From: Phoronis australis
Taxonomy: Eukaryota; Phoronida; Phoronidae
Length of the DNA stretch: 64,000 nucleotides
Reading direction: 5' to 3'
Assembly: GCA_002633005.1 (NCBI GenBank)
Contig: NMRA01000451.1
Span: 228,892-292,891 of the forward strand
Every line of letters begins with the position of its first letter. The stretch's first letter is position 1. Position numbers and translations under genes: made by a program. Of this stretch, positions 49,040-60,498 are shown in pieces. The notes below the pieces were generated by a model. The model made no database searches. It was not told the origin of the DNA and saw only the letters and a program-made list of their open reading frames with translations.

Positions 49040-50356
49040 AGGCGAAGGCAACCTTTTTTCATGTCATTTTTAGCAAAAAATAAGGTTCGTTGATTATCCC
49101 AGACATATTTTTCACTTATTTACTGCTTTTCGTTATTTGATTAATTACTCTCGTCAACCCCGGAAGTGACGTTTTGGGAGGCAAGAATTTCGCGCCAATT
49201 TCTTTTCATATAGTCTGACTGTGAGAGCAGTCGAGTCAGTCATTGTTTTACCTCGGTTGTGATAAGTTCGGTCGTCGTTTGCTTTTGCTTACGAGTCAGT
49301 CAACATTCCACGCTGTTGCTGCGTACTGGGGTGTACTCATTATCGTCTCACGTACAGAGGAAGAACTGTCCCACTTGCCCAAGTGTTCCGCGACTCACTC
49401 CCACTGGAGGGTGATCTGAGCACCCAAACTGCTTACATCCCGCCGTGTGACTCCCTCGTCACACACCTGGCACCTTCCAAATAGCTCCAATACAAGTCCA
49501 CCATAAACTTATCAAACTTGGGCTCACCGATCTGTTCATTGGATGGCGAACTGTCGTCTTCACTGGGTGTCGAACTGGGCCTGTATTCACTCCCACTACT
49601 CAACATCGCTGCAGGGCTGCTTACAGGCTCTGCCGGGGTTAGAGACAACACAGGGCGAATCACTGCTAGTTCCCGGAATTGCACCCAATGGGTTACGTTC
49701 GGAGGCACGGGTGACATTAGATGAAGTGCCTTCAGTCACTGTATATAGTGGCCACAACTCGCGAGGCTTCTAGCTTCAAAAACGCACTTTATGGGGTTGG
49801 CGACGGGGCACTGCCGGGAATCAACAACGACGGTATGGTACCCTTCTTCAGGCGTTGTTTCGCAGGGACCTTCATCAATTCAGCGTACATATCTCTGTCA
49901 TAATCTGACTGCAGAAAATGCTTGCCACACACTCGGTAACCCTCCACTGCTTTGTAGTTTGTGTGGACGGGTAACGCTGCGTTCTTCACAAATACGGCGA
50001 AGTGTGTCATCCTTCGGAAAGCAAGGTACCCAAAGCGCGTGTGAGACGATAATGAGTACTTCACAGCACGCAGCAACAGCGTGGCATGTTGACTGACTTG
50101 TAAACAAAAGAAAACGACGACCGAACTTATCACAACCGAGGTAGAACAATGACTGACTCGACAGCTCTCACAGTCAGACTATAATGAAAAGAAATTGGCG
50201 CGAAACTCTTGCCTCCCAAAACGTCACTTACGGAGTAGAGGACGAGAAATTAATCAAATTACGAAAAGCTGTAATTAAGTCAGTGAAAAATGTGTCTGGG
50301 ATAATCAACGAACCTTATTTTTGCTAAAAGTGACATGAAAAAGGTTGCCTTCGCCT
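49040..50356. mobile_element. Foldback DNA transposon with ~310-bp inverted arms and TTAA flanks
   Basis: The left arm (49040 to about 49352) and right arm (about 50039 to 50356) are long imperfect inverted repeats. They begin aggcgaaggcaacc and share segments such as ggttcgttgattatcccaga and tgactgtgagagc. Both are flanked by TTAA (49036-49039 and 50357-50360), as expected for a TTAA target duplication. The arms extend into the start of a THAP-type reading frame, so the N-terminal motif PRCCCVL occurs in both arms, pointing inward. No intact transposase remains, so the element is non-autonomous. Confidence 0.8.
49789..50090 (-). pseudogene. Frameshifted THAP zinc-finger relic inside the foldback element
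   Basis: Two minus-strand frames together resemble a THAP domain. The first holds FPKDDTLRRICEERSVTRP. The second, after a frame change near 49960, holds GYRVCGKHFLQSDY and LKKGTIPSLLIP, the usual CxxHF and late leucine/proline features. The start (PRCCCVL) is followed by a stop in this arm. THAP domains are C2CH DNA-binding modules common in P-element-type transposases. Without the rest of a transposase this is a relic. Confidence 0.65.
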
Positions 50357-51435
50357 TTAAAGTCCCGTGTAGACCTACAACCTTTCAATTGACAGTAGGT
50401 GTGCTATCAGAAAGCACTGAGCACTGAAGCAGTCTTGGCCAATTTGCACTGCCAAAAATTAGATTTTAAGTTTAGGCCATGCTTCGGAGCATTGCATGTA
50501 AGCTTAGTGAATATGGTTTGCTTGTATTTGTGAACATGCTGGGAATGATAAAAGACCAATTGTGCGCCTGCAGATGTACTCTTCTTCAAGATGGCGGCCC
50601 CCTGTTGCATTTGTGGGTTGCTGAGCTGCGACTGAAAAATCGGCTGCGATTTCATGTAGCCCTCGAACAAGCCAGAATTGCAAAAAATAAACTAGTTAGT
50701 TGACAGCCCTTTTGGGTCACTTTTTTAGAATATCGAGGAAATTTGTTTTCAGAATCTAATGTTGGCTTGTGACGCGTATCGGCAGAGAAGTCGTGGTTTT
50801 AGGGTGAAAAGTGCCAATTTTGTGTTATGAGCTCTTTTTTCTTAGCCTAATTTGCTTTTCAGTATAAGAGTTAAAGAGCCAAAAATTCAAGACAAATTAA
50901 AGTGTCTGTCCTCATCTGTAGGGCTTATGATGTGAAATGACTCAAAACTGTCCATTGTTTGCATACTGTTTTCGACACAGTGACAAGTCCATTGATGTGT
51001 GTTGTGCTATGCAAAACCCATTGAGAACTGTTCTGTGCTCCGTTGCGTGAATCCACATGGACGTTCCCACGTCGTTGTGTATACCTGAGGGTATTTTTCA
51101 AATTACCAATACATATTGCCATAAGTGTGTAAATGACGTGCTATAAACAGAGAGAGTGCTAATTTTACATAATATATACGCGCGTTGTATTTACAGTCTC
51201 ATACCACCAAGAGATACAAAAATGTAACAACTAACAGTTAAACATTAAGTTACCAACAGCAACAAATACGGTAAGTAGTTGTTAAAGATACAATGCACGT
51301 TCATTGAACATTCTCAATGCTTTGAAAATGCTCTCGTCGCTTGAGAGTCCAAGAACGGTCGGATGGAGTAGACATGGCTCTAACAGTACTAATCCCGCCG
51401 TAACGACTTCCAGTCAGAGTGAGGCCCAGAGGGAC

Positions 51436-54400
51436 TCAGCCGTGGGACATCATCTTGGTAAACTCTGGAAATATGGAGAGAACGTGCCAGTTTATTTTGG
51501 ACCAAAAGGTTTTACCTGAAATTTCGTCTTTGTCAGGGTTGCTTCGCAGAAAGTCTCGTCTCTCGTCTGGTGTCAAAAACATCGATGCCCCCTAGATTCC
51601 CACTTATGGGGGCATTTCGTCGCTGGTTAGTTGTCGATATTGAGTTCTTACCGGAATCGATTTGGGGTTTAAAAACATCACAACGCCTACCGAATGAACT
51701 GGCATGTCAAGTCACACGCAATGCGTACACTCGTGCGCCATTTTTGGAATCACAATTTTGGGGTTGGGGAGATTTCTTCGTCTGAGGTTGATGAATCACC
51801 GTTCTGAGTAATGTTACCACCTGCTGCTGACAGCAAATTATCGTCTGTGAAACTCGCAATCAGGTCGACAGTAGAGGTGTTTTGTGCCCGCTTGCATGAA
51901 ACTAAGTTCCCTAAATTTTCTGCATATTTTTATCGTTTTTTGCTCATTGATGTGTTTTTTCTATCGTGTTTCTTTATTATGAGCTCCTCTTTGACCAATG
52001 TCATTTTCTAGTAATATAACAAAAAACTGAGCCCTTATACTTCAATCAAACTAATTAGGAGCTTTGTCCTTAAATTAAGGGCGTTGCATGAATACTCTCG
52101 AGTGTATCAAAGTCAACAACTGACTTAGTAATGAAACTAAAACAACACAACAAAAGACAATCAATCTTTTCACAAATCCGCAAAAACGCAGTCAAGTAAC
52201 CAACATAGTGGGAAGCATTTTTTTTTCAGCCATGACGTTATGCTCAATAAAAACTGGACAGAGCTCTTGTCTAAGAACAGTACTCGATAGCGTCAAAAAG
52301 GGGATTGTTTCTTGCTTTGTACTAGTCCAGAGTTTTGGGGCACGAACAGCCGTGATAAGCTAACGTGCGTAGGCTTACACTGTAGTGTAGATCGGCATGG
52401 TACCTCGCGTAAGAAAATAATTAATGTAATGGGTTTGCCATCCAAGTTGTCACCATGACAACGTTAAAGATATTCCTTCCGCTTCATTTCAGCTGAAAAC
52501 TTCATAAAATGGATTTTATTGCAGGTTCGTTCAGTCGAAACTGAAGCCCAACTAATGTTCATTCAACACAACTCCAAATATTTTCAAACTTATCTGAATT
52601 TACTATGAATTTTTCAGTTAATTTTTATTTTCGGTGTGCGCCACCAATTAAACTGGCCGCCGTGGTGAGTGACAGCTGACTCGTAGTTTATGAGTACTCA
52701 CTCATCTGTCGCCATATGAAATGTGGGTTCCACGGATTTCCGCCTATTTTTTAAAAAATTGAAAATTTCTAGCAAACACCGACTGACGAAACCCATCCTA
52801 TGTTCTAAATTGATGGATTTAACGTAAAGTCTAGCTTTTAGGGAAACACCTATGAAGAGTGATACTTTACTTTCTTTACGTACAACAGTAGGCGAGAGAG
52901 AGAGAGAACCAGAACGAGACTCTGGGGGAAACAACAAAAAAGTAAAAAACGATATGTAATTGCATGTGTACGTCGACGCCAATGCAGTCAATAAAAAATA
53001 AAACGTTAGCTGCTTATGAAAATTTTTCAAAATAAAGAAAAAGTAACCAACACTAACTAGGAAACGTTCCTAACTCGTTTTCAATTTTTGATCAAGTGCA
53101 CGTCACATACCCAAAGTCAGCAACTGAGGATTTTTACCAACCTTCAAAATCTACTCGGCCATCTCCGTTCGTGTCCGCCTCCCTTATCATCTCATCGATC
53201 TCTTCGTCCGTCAGTTTGGTTGTTTTACACAATGCCCTCATCACGTGCCTGAGCTCTGACGTGGGGATGAAACCGAGGCCGACTTTGTCAAACACTCGAA
53301 ATGCTTCTTTAACTTCCTGTTCGCTGTCATCTTCGGCTATGATTGTTTTTCGCGCCATCATTGTCAAGAACTCTGGGAAATCGATCACGCCATTCCCTGT
53401 CGCGAAATATTGCAACAACTATGATATCAATTACTTAACTACCAAATATGGTAGTATGATTGCTTGAGTTGATAAACAATTTATTTACTAGGCATCTCGT
53501 CCAAACAATTCGCATTTTAGCATGTTTGTCACAGGCGGTTCTAGAATGTCATAAGAGTGCCCAACCGCAATCGTTAAAGGAAAAATGTCCACGTAGCGTC
53601 TAAAAACGGCGTCGCCTTCTGTCCGCCAAAAATTGTGGATTTGTGTTACGGCTTGTTTGATATGATAAACATAAGCTTAGGAAGGTTTTCTTAAGGGGGT
53701 GAGCGAACAAATGACTGCACTTCTACCAGTTGACACCACAACCACCCCCACTCCATCGGCAAACAATTTAGTCCCCGCCTTTACCAATGTTGCCACCCCT
53801 CAAGGTTAACACCAGTTCCGTCCTCCTATCGTCGGCGTCAAAGGTGTGTCAGAACCTTCCATGTCTCCTGGATATGAGGGATCTGGAGACTGTTATATTT
53901 ATCCACTCGGCATATGTCATGAGAACTAGGCCTAAGGATTTTAAAAATTGTATAGAGTCTGTCTAACCATGAGCTGTGACGAAAGAAACCAATGAGTTCG
54001 ATGTCTGACAACTTTGCTGCTTCAACGAAGGCCTTGCAGTTTTACCACAATTCACGCTGGAGGTCTCGTCGCCGTTATTGGAAATCTTCGCGCCATAATA
54101 CCTATGCCTTCGGCTATTCATGCTTCACAATCTTCGTATTTGTAGAAATTTGACCCGCGTCGTGTGTGATCGTTTACAGCTCAACCTACAAAGCGCTGTA
54201 TTAGAACAACGCCAAATGAATGCCTAGAACTCCGTTACACTCCTTACCGTCGGCGTCGGCTTCATTAATCAGATCTTGAAGCTCCGCTTCTGTAGGGTTC
54301 TGTCCCAGTGACCTCATCACTGTTCCCAATTCTTTAGACGTGATTGTCCCACTCCCATCCTTATCAAACAGTACGAATGCTTCTTTAAATTCTGTAAAGT

Positions 54401-57400
54401 GGAGAAGCAGCTCATAAAGTTGCTGTTGTAAATTAAATCCTATTGTCCTAGTGTGACGTCACATCATACAGGTCCGTTTTTGTTGCCATTTTAGAAACAT
54501 CGCATATACATGTACAAGAAATCCAAGCAATAGTTGTTGGGAATTTTAAGCTCAATGACCACAGTTTGTGGTAATTATGAGACCTCCTTACAGGCACTTC
54601 AAATATTTCGATCGCCGAGAGACGAAATTTGTGTCGATTCATTGAAAGTATGGAATACATTGATATTCATAAACGATAGCATTTTTCTTTCGCAGTAAGA
54701 GTAAACTGTGAGTATATTTGTGCTTCGTATTCTGCGTTTTAGTTGGTCACAAGGAGGTATATGTCCCTTTAAAGGTCTTCAACTGTTGTAGTGCTTACAC
54801 AGTAGCCGAAGCTCAAAATTGTGCTGGAAACGTTGTAACGGGGACAGCTCTGGGGAAGCAAGGGCTATAATGAGTTATTTACTTGTCTAGGACTCGTTAG
54901 TACCCATGAAGTGTGGCCTATATTGAACACATTTGTCCTGCATTAACTGATGCTTTACGAGACGAGATATGTTGCGTAACAGTTACCTGTACTATTGATC
55001 AGGAATTCGATTTCAAATTACATCTTACACCTTTTACATAGCCTACACATGCGTTCGTCTTAAGTTTAAAAAAATTGATTTCTATTAATTTTTCTATCTC
55101 TTTAAGGCCGTATTCGTGAACGTCTACCAGTCACTCACAGTGTCTGTACATGTATACACTTGTAGTCTAAACATCCATGCAATGCATGTGCAAGTTGTCC
55201 CAAAAATGTTAACAGAAGTATTTTAAGACATGAGATGTTGGTTTTACAAACTGTTCTTATGGAATTCCAGATTTGTTTTCAATGCACAGAAGCTAGAAAG
55301 GGTGCTGCAGTTTATTCCTGTTACAGAGAGCAAAAACTGTCGAGTTTTGGTACTAAACGCAAACAGTTGCGCAACTCTACCACAGATGTAGAAGATTTTT
55401 CAGCAAAGCTGAACAGTTAACAGATGAACTGCTCCTGTGTTTTCTGCAACCGAAATTGTGTAGTTGTGAATGAGACGTACTCCCGCTGTGGGCCGTGTAA
55501 AGGTTGTAAGAGCGGGGTCAGGTGTACAGAGTCTGAGCAAATACGTTCGTCGTTTATCTTCAATTAGAGTCAACTATGGCGTGTTATGTGCTGCAAAATT
55601 CAATGTTTTCAAAATTTATGTTTGATAAGATTATATATATTTAATTTTGATTACTTTTGTATTCAATGTTTTGAAAATATATGTTTATTGTTATTATATT
55701 TATTCAATCTATTTATATTTGTGTTCGATAATGTCATGTTTTCGTTCTGTGTTAATCAGTCCAGTTATATTCGATAAAGAAACTCTCAAAAAATGTTAAC
55801 ATCAAATAAACAAAGGATATAATCAAATATGAATATAAGGTATCGAATACATATAATAACATCGAACATATTTTGAACATTGAATTTTGCTTTACATAAA
55901 ACGCCACCTACGTCATTTTAATAATTTCTGTGTTCATGCAAATGAAACTGGGATTTCTGGAATAGGAAAACATCATTTGTTCCCAGCAGATTCATTTTCT
56001 GGTATTCATATTTTAAAGTATTTTTGTTTTGATTTTGAGGCATCAAATACATTGAGTTGCATTTGTTATCCAAACACCTTGCTTTACTGTCAGTTGAACA
56101 AGCGCTTCAGATTTAACAAATTTTCCTTTATGAAAGTGTTGATTTTAAGCTACCGAGCAAAGTATCCCAAATTTTCTCATGTATCACTTCCTCAAATTTC
56201 ACCATTTTACACTGTTTCACCTTTGCACCTACCAGTCTGGTATCTTTGAAGCACCAATATATCTCACCGACTTCGAAAATATCTAAATTATTTTGTTCTT
56301 AAATAACTCCACCACAGTTAAGCGCGCGTGAGCAAAAGCTCTTATTGTGCAATATTATCGGAGCATGAGTCATATACTGTTGTTTTACTACATGCCTAGC
56401 TGTAAATAGTTTCTTTTGTAGCATTAGCAAATACTTCTGTATTTCCATGGTTACCAACACATGCGCCAATGTTCTACCCGGTTTATTTGTACTCTCACCA
56501 ATGTAAAATAAATTGCCGGTGTTTAACGATAAGTGGAACCACTTACAAGGTAAGGTGGGAAAAGATGTCTCCCCTAAGAATAAATTGTTTGATCCGCAAA
56601 AACTGGTCTATACCCTCAAAATTTAGGCTTATGTAGGAACCCAAATGGCCAAATTTGGCCATCTTAGGAGCATTATATCTCAGAAACGGATGATCTGATT
56701 CATTTGATACTTTCAAATACTATGCTTCACACATTGTTCTCCAAAACCTTGTTAGGAATTGTTTTTAAAATGTCCCATTTTTGCATGCGACATTATGAAA
56801 ACGTGACTTTTATGATTTTCATGAGAATCTCCAAATTTGTATAAAACGAAAATGAACTGATAATTTAGAGATTTCATCTTGGATACTTACATCAAACAAA
56901 ATTTGATCACGTTATTGATATTATTGTTTTGCTAAATTTTGCCATAGATTTTAGACAACAGATTCGTAACTCCGTCGTTTTCTTGCGTACTATTCTAGAG
57001 GAGACGCCACTCTCCTAAATTACCTGTTTCAGTTTCCGGTTAGTGTTGTGACGACACAACAGCCGACCATGATTAGCAGACGACGTACTTGCCGGAAATA
57101 AAACCAGATAATTTGGCCAGGTGTCGCTAGAGAATAATGACGTCATTGCTTCTGTAAGCGCACAGATTTCGTCCATTGAAAGTATACGGAGTTGGCGGTC
57201 CGTGTACTATAGTCTATGTTTTTAGTATGAAGACATAGTCACGTTACCCAAGTACTGGCAGACTGCCAAAAAGTCAAAAATTACTGTTACATTTGACACC
57301 CGAGAAAAAAATGCACATTGTGAGAAAAGAATTTGTGAGAAAAGAAATATGTTAATGAGAACGCATTTGCGGTTCGAGACGGGGGAAAATTGAATGGTTG

Positions 57401-58741
57401 TAGTGGAATGGGGTTATTAACATATCTCAATGACATTTTGTTGTTTTTTTAAAGGACAAAGGTTGTTTTAAAGCACCTTGGTGCAATATGGTCCCATTTT
57501 CTACTTATATCAAGTGAGCTGTCTTTAAAATGTTTTCAATACATAAAAGCAGATATTGAATTCTTCCGGATCGGTAAAATTGTAGTTAAGGGTTGGTGAA
57601 ACACTGTCTGACTGCGATTGTCTGCTTAGGGAACGACCGTTAAGTCAAAATTGCACGTTTGCACCGCCTTAAAATGCGCTATCTAAGTTCGGCGTCAAAT
57701 CTCAATTTCAGTTTGCTTTTTGTATTTTCCGTTGTACGTGGATGGATACTCTTTATGACCCCAGCAGTAAAGCTATAATTTCAAGACTGAACTCATAAAA
57801 TCTGGAGTCTAGGGATCATCAAATGCAAAACTTGACAAGAAAATCATTAGAACATAGGCCTCCTTGAGCAAACGATCATATGCGACTTTGCTGACTACAG
57901 ACCGTTTTACCTCAACGGTGCGTCCTGCCCCACCAGACCTTACGAGAAAGAACGAGTCGGGGACCGGGAGAGCGGTCTACTGTCAATGTGTTCTCCCAGC
58001 TCTGAGAACAACTTGGTCTCTAAATCAAACTTCATTTGTTATGTTTGTCTGTGCCATTCGCATCGTGCTCTCGTAAAGCATTTATCCAAAAATGTGCTCT
58101 TCGCGTGATCACTTTCTCTCCCACTGCTTGTACATGTATTATTAGTGACGTGACAATCAATCTCCCCGCGATACAACTTAATCAATGAGTCTTTCAGCCT
58201 CCGTCTGAACTAAACATGCACTCAGAAAGGGGACAAACTTGTCAACGTATAGAACAGCCATGTCGATAGGGCTTGCTGTGCGTTATTCGTCGCGATAGGC
58301 GTTTCGTGCCTGTGTGATGAGAGTTACACCACTGCTGAGCTAGTGTCTCAACACAAAAAGGGCATTTTGGAAAGGGCGTGCAATGACAAATAATCCATGA
58401 ATATCTAAAATATAACTGAGTTATTGTTAGTATGATGATATTAAGGCATAGCCGCTCGGGGCACGGTCGTGTTCAACAGAACGCTGTCCTTAATACAGAC
58501 GTAATAAATACGTATGTTGAGAAGAGTGATAAATATTTTACGTCTGTCTATTTTTTCATATTTCATCAATAGAGGATACTGTTAGATCACGTGTAAAGCG
58601 TTTATTCAATTATGGTTGTCAGAAATCGATATAATGTTTTGAAGCAAGCAATACACTTTGAATCGTTTGTAAAATTGAACTGCAAGTTGACTAAGTGTTT
58701 TACAAACCTGCAATCTGTTCTTCTGTAAGATTCTGTATATC
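51436..58741 (-). CDS. Calmodulin paralog 2, EF-hand 3 degenerate
   Basis: Exons 58741-58708, 54391-54248, 53396-53142 and 51464-51436 join in frame through GT-AG sites and end in TGA. With an upstream Met codon the protein has 154 residues. It starts [17 protein letters not shown] and ends EFTKMMSHG. Loops 1 ([12 protein letters not shown]), 2 ([12 protein letters not shown]) and 4 ([12 protein letters not shown]) are canonical. Loop 3 is [12 protein letters not shown]: Val and Leu replace the acidic or Asn ligands at positions 3 and 5, so this site should not bind Ca. The third exon is 12 bases longer than in paralog 1, adding two residues in the linker and two before EF4 ([10 protein letters not shown]). 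It is a tandem duplicate of paralog 1 that has diverged, with binding limited to three sites. Confidence 0.92.
55424..55567 (+). CDS. Short cysteine-rich open frame, unknown
   Basis: A 47-residue frame ([12 protein letters not shown]...) contains eight cysteines, with a compact [14 protein letters not shown] block reminiscent of CXXC-type zinc-binding patterns. It follows in the same frame, after one stop codon, a longer basic stretch containing [15 protein letters not shown]. The pair could be a broken exon or a transposon remnant lying antisense within a calmodulin intron. No family is recognised and expression is unknown. Confidence 0.25.
   Translation: MNCSCVFCNRNCVVVNETYSRCGPCKGCKSGVRCTESEQIRSSFIFN
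56650..56890 (+). repeat. Dispersed repeat family R, copy 5
   Basis: Carries tatatctcagaaacggatga, ttgttctccaaaaccttgtt, aggaattgtttttaaaatg and gtataaaacgaaaatgaac in the same order as copies 1 and 2. It lies in the large intron of calmodulin paralog 2. Confidence 0.65.
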
Positions 58742-58773
58742 CTGTAAAATGTCAACAAAAAATGTAATAGTGC

Positions 58774-59005
58774 TTACATCACATAGCACAGGGGGTACAT
58801 GTGATCTAGCCTACCTATTGTTTATATTACTAAACACACAGGGTACATGTGATCTAGCCTACCTAGTGTTTACATCACTAAACACAGAGGTTACATGTGA
58901 TCTAGCCTATTTAATGTTTACATCACTAAACAGAGGGTACATGTGATCTAGCCTATCTAGTGTTTACATCACTAAACACAGAGAGCGTGCGTGACCTACC
59001 TTGTG
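58774..59005. repeat. Tandem repeat, ~48-bp unit, four to five copies
   Basis: Units contain gggtacatgtgatctagcct followed by acctagtgtttacatcac and taaacacag. The array starts about 30 bases upstream of the first identified exon of calmodulin paralog 2, in its first intron. Confidence 0.9.
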
Positions 59006-59009
59006 TTTT

Positions 59010-60498
59010 TCTGAAACCTTCACCAATGTTTTGTCCGCGCAAAACAGTGCAACATACACGGTTTCATAGTCAAGTGGTTAAATAAGGTGTTATAGATTCA
59101 ATTCTTTGATCAGAGAAATCTGCAAGAATACTGACTTCCTTTTGAACAAATGAAATCAGGCGTTGTTATTTTGCATGCAAGTTCGCATTTGACAATAAAC
59201 AATTTGCTCGTCGAGTTGCCTGTGAGGGCGAAGTGCGTTTTTGATGATGACCTGTAGGGGATTGAAAACCGGATTGCCTTATGAGACAAAAGGCGCGCGA
59301 TGCAAATTAGACCGTGAAAAGTCGAGGTAAAAACAACCAGTTTTGAGCATCATTTGCACCTAACCTAATTAGCATTGGTGTTGCTTTAAACAAGAAATGC
59401 TAATTTCCCAAAATGAGTTGCTTTCCAGAACTCGGTGGGTGAATTTATTGAATATATATGGCAATTTTTCTGTCTGTGAAGGAAAAAATGTTATTGAATA
59501 TTGTCCGAACGGTTGAACGATGGTGACGAAATCTCGGCGAGTTATCAAAAGATTTTACAGTGAACTCAGAGAGATAAACATCGAATTCCAGTATCGAAAC
59601 ACCAGAAGGTCACTTTTGAGTGTATTTACTAAATATGCCGGACCACTAAGCAGTGGACTCTTATTTGTCTAACATGGAAACTGGTGTCCAATCGATAGAA
59701 AAGGCGAACCCAATTACTCTCTGCAGTTGTTCACAATCCGATGTCTAGACGAAACATCCCAAATCCTAGTCTTGCCTCACATTCTTCGACGTATAGCTTA
59801 GATAGCATCTCGCGAAAGTGCAAACAATAAGAAGTATAACCCACTGTTGTCCAGTTTTTGTTTGTCTTAATATTAACCTTTTTGGTTTCGCCGTTTGCGC
59901 TTTTTGGTAAAACTGGAAAAATGTTGGTGGTTACTCAGAACTAATGTTGCGTCAGCGCTTAATATGTGATTTCCCAACTATGCAGGCAAATCCCAATAAT
60001 AGAAAAGATTGTCACAGCTGTCATTTGTCATAAAACTGAGATCAATACACAACATATTGATCTAAGCACCATTTTCACGTTCTACACTGTAGGTAAATTG
60101 TAACTTGAAACTTTATCGGCTAAATAATTCGATAGCTTTATTACGTCATATATTCATAGTGCAGGTGTTGCCATGGTAATGTCCCAGCGGTTGTCCTGGA
60201 AATAGTTGCATGAGAGCTGAACGATCTCCATAATTGGCCTATGGAAGACAATTACTAGAGACCTAGTAGACAATTACCGAAAAACTACTTACCGTGTTCG
60301 TTTTTATGACGAACTTTCTGCTAACACACCTTTGTTTCATTGCGGATATTATTAATAAACGCAAATATTGATGTTCTATATGTGATAGGAAAGGGTATTG
60401 TACGATAGAAATTATGTTTGTTTTAAGTACACGTCTGATAAATAAAGAAGTACATTTCAACAAGTACAAACAGATTTTATTGGAGTTGTAAAAAGTTT
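59010..60498. other. Non-coding stretch between tandem repeat and LINE relic
   Basis: No gene, clear repeat or RNA feature was recognised. It probably lies in the first intron of calmodulin paralog 2. Confidence 0.45.

Larger units (their letters stand above)
54392..58707. other. 4.3-kb intron of calmodulin paralog 2
   Basis: Contains a very AT-rich stretch (about 55590-55880, with ttcaatgtttt duplicated), a cysteine-rich short frame (55424-55567) and a copy of dispersed repeat R (56650-56890). No other gene was recognised. Confidence 0.6.

Noticed and set aside
55887-56249. 120-codon plus-strand open frame in the calmodulin 2 intron
   Set aside because: Composition is biased toward F, Y, S and H as in translated AT-rich DNA, with no domain or splice evidence.
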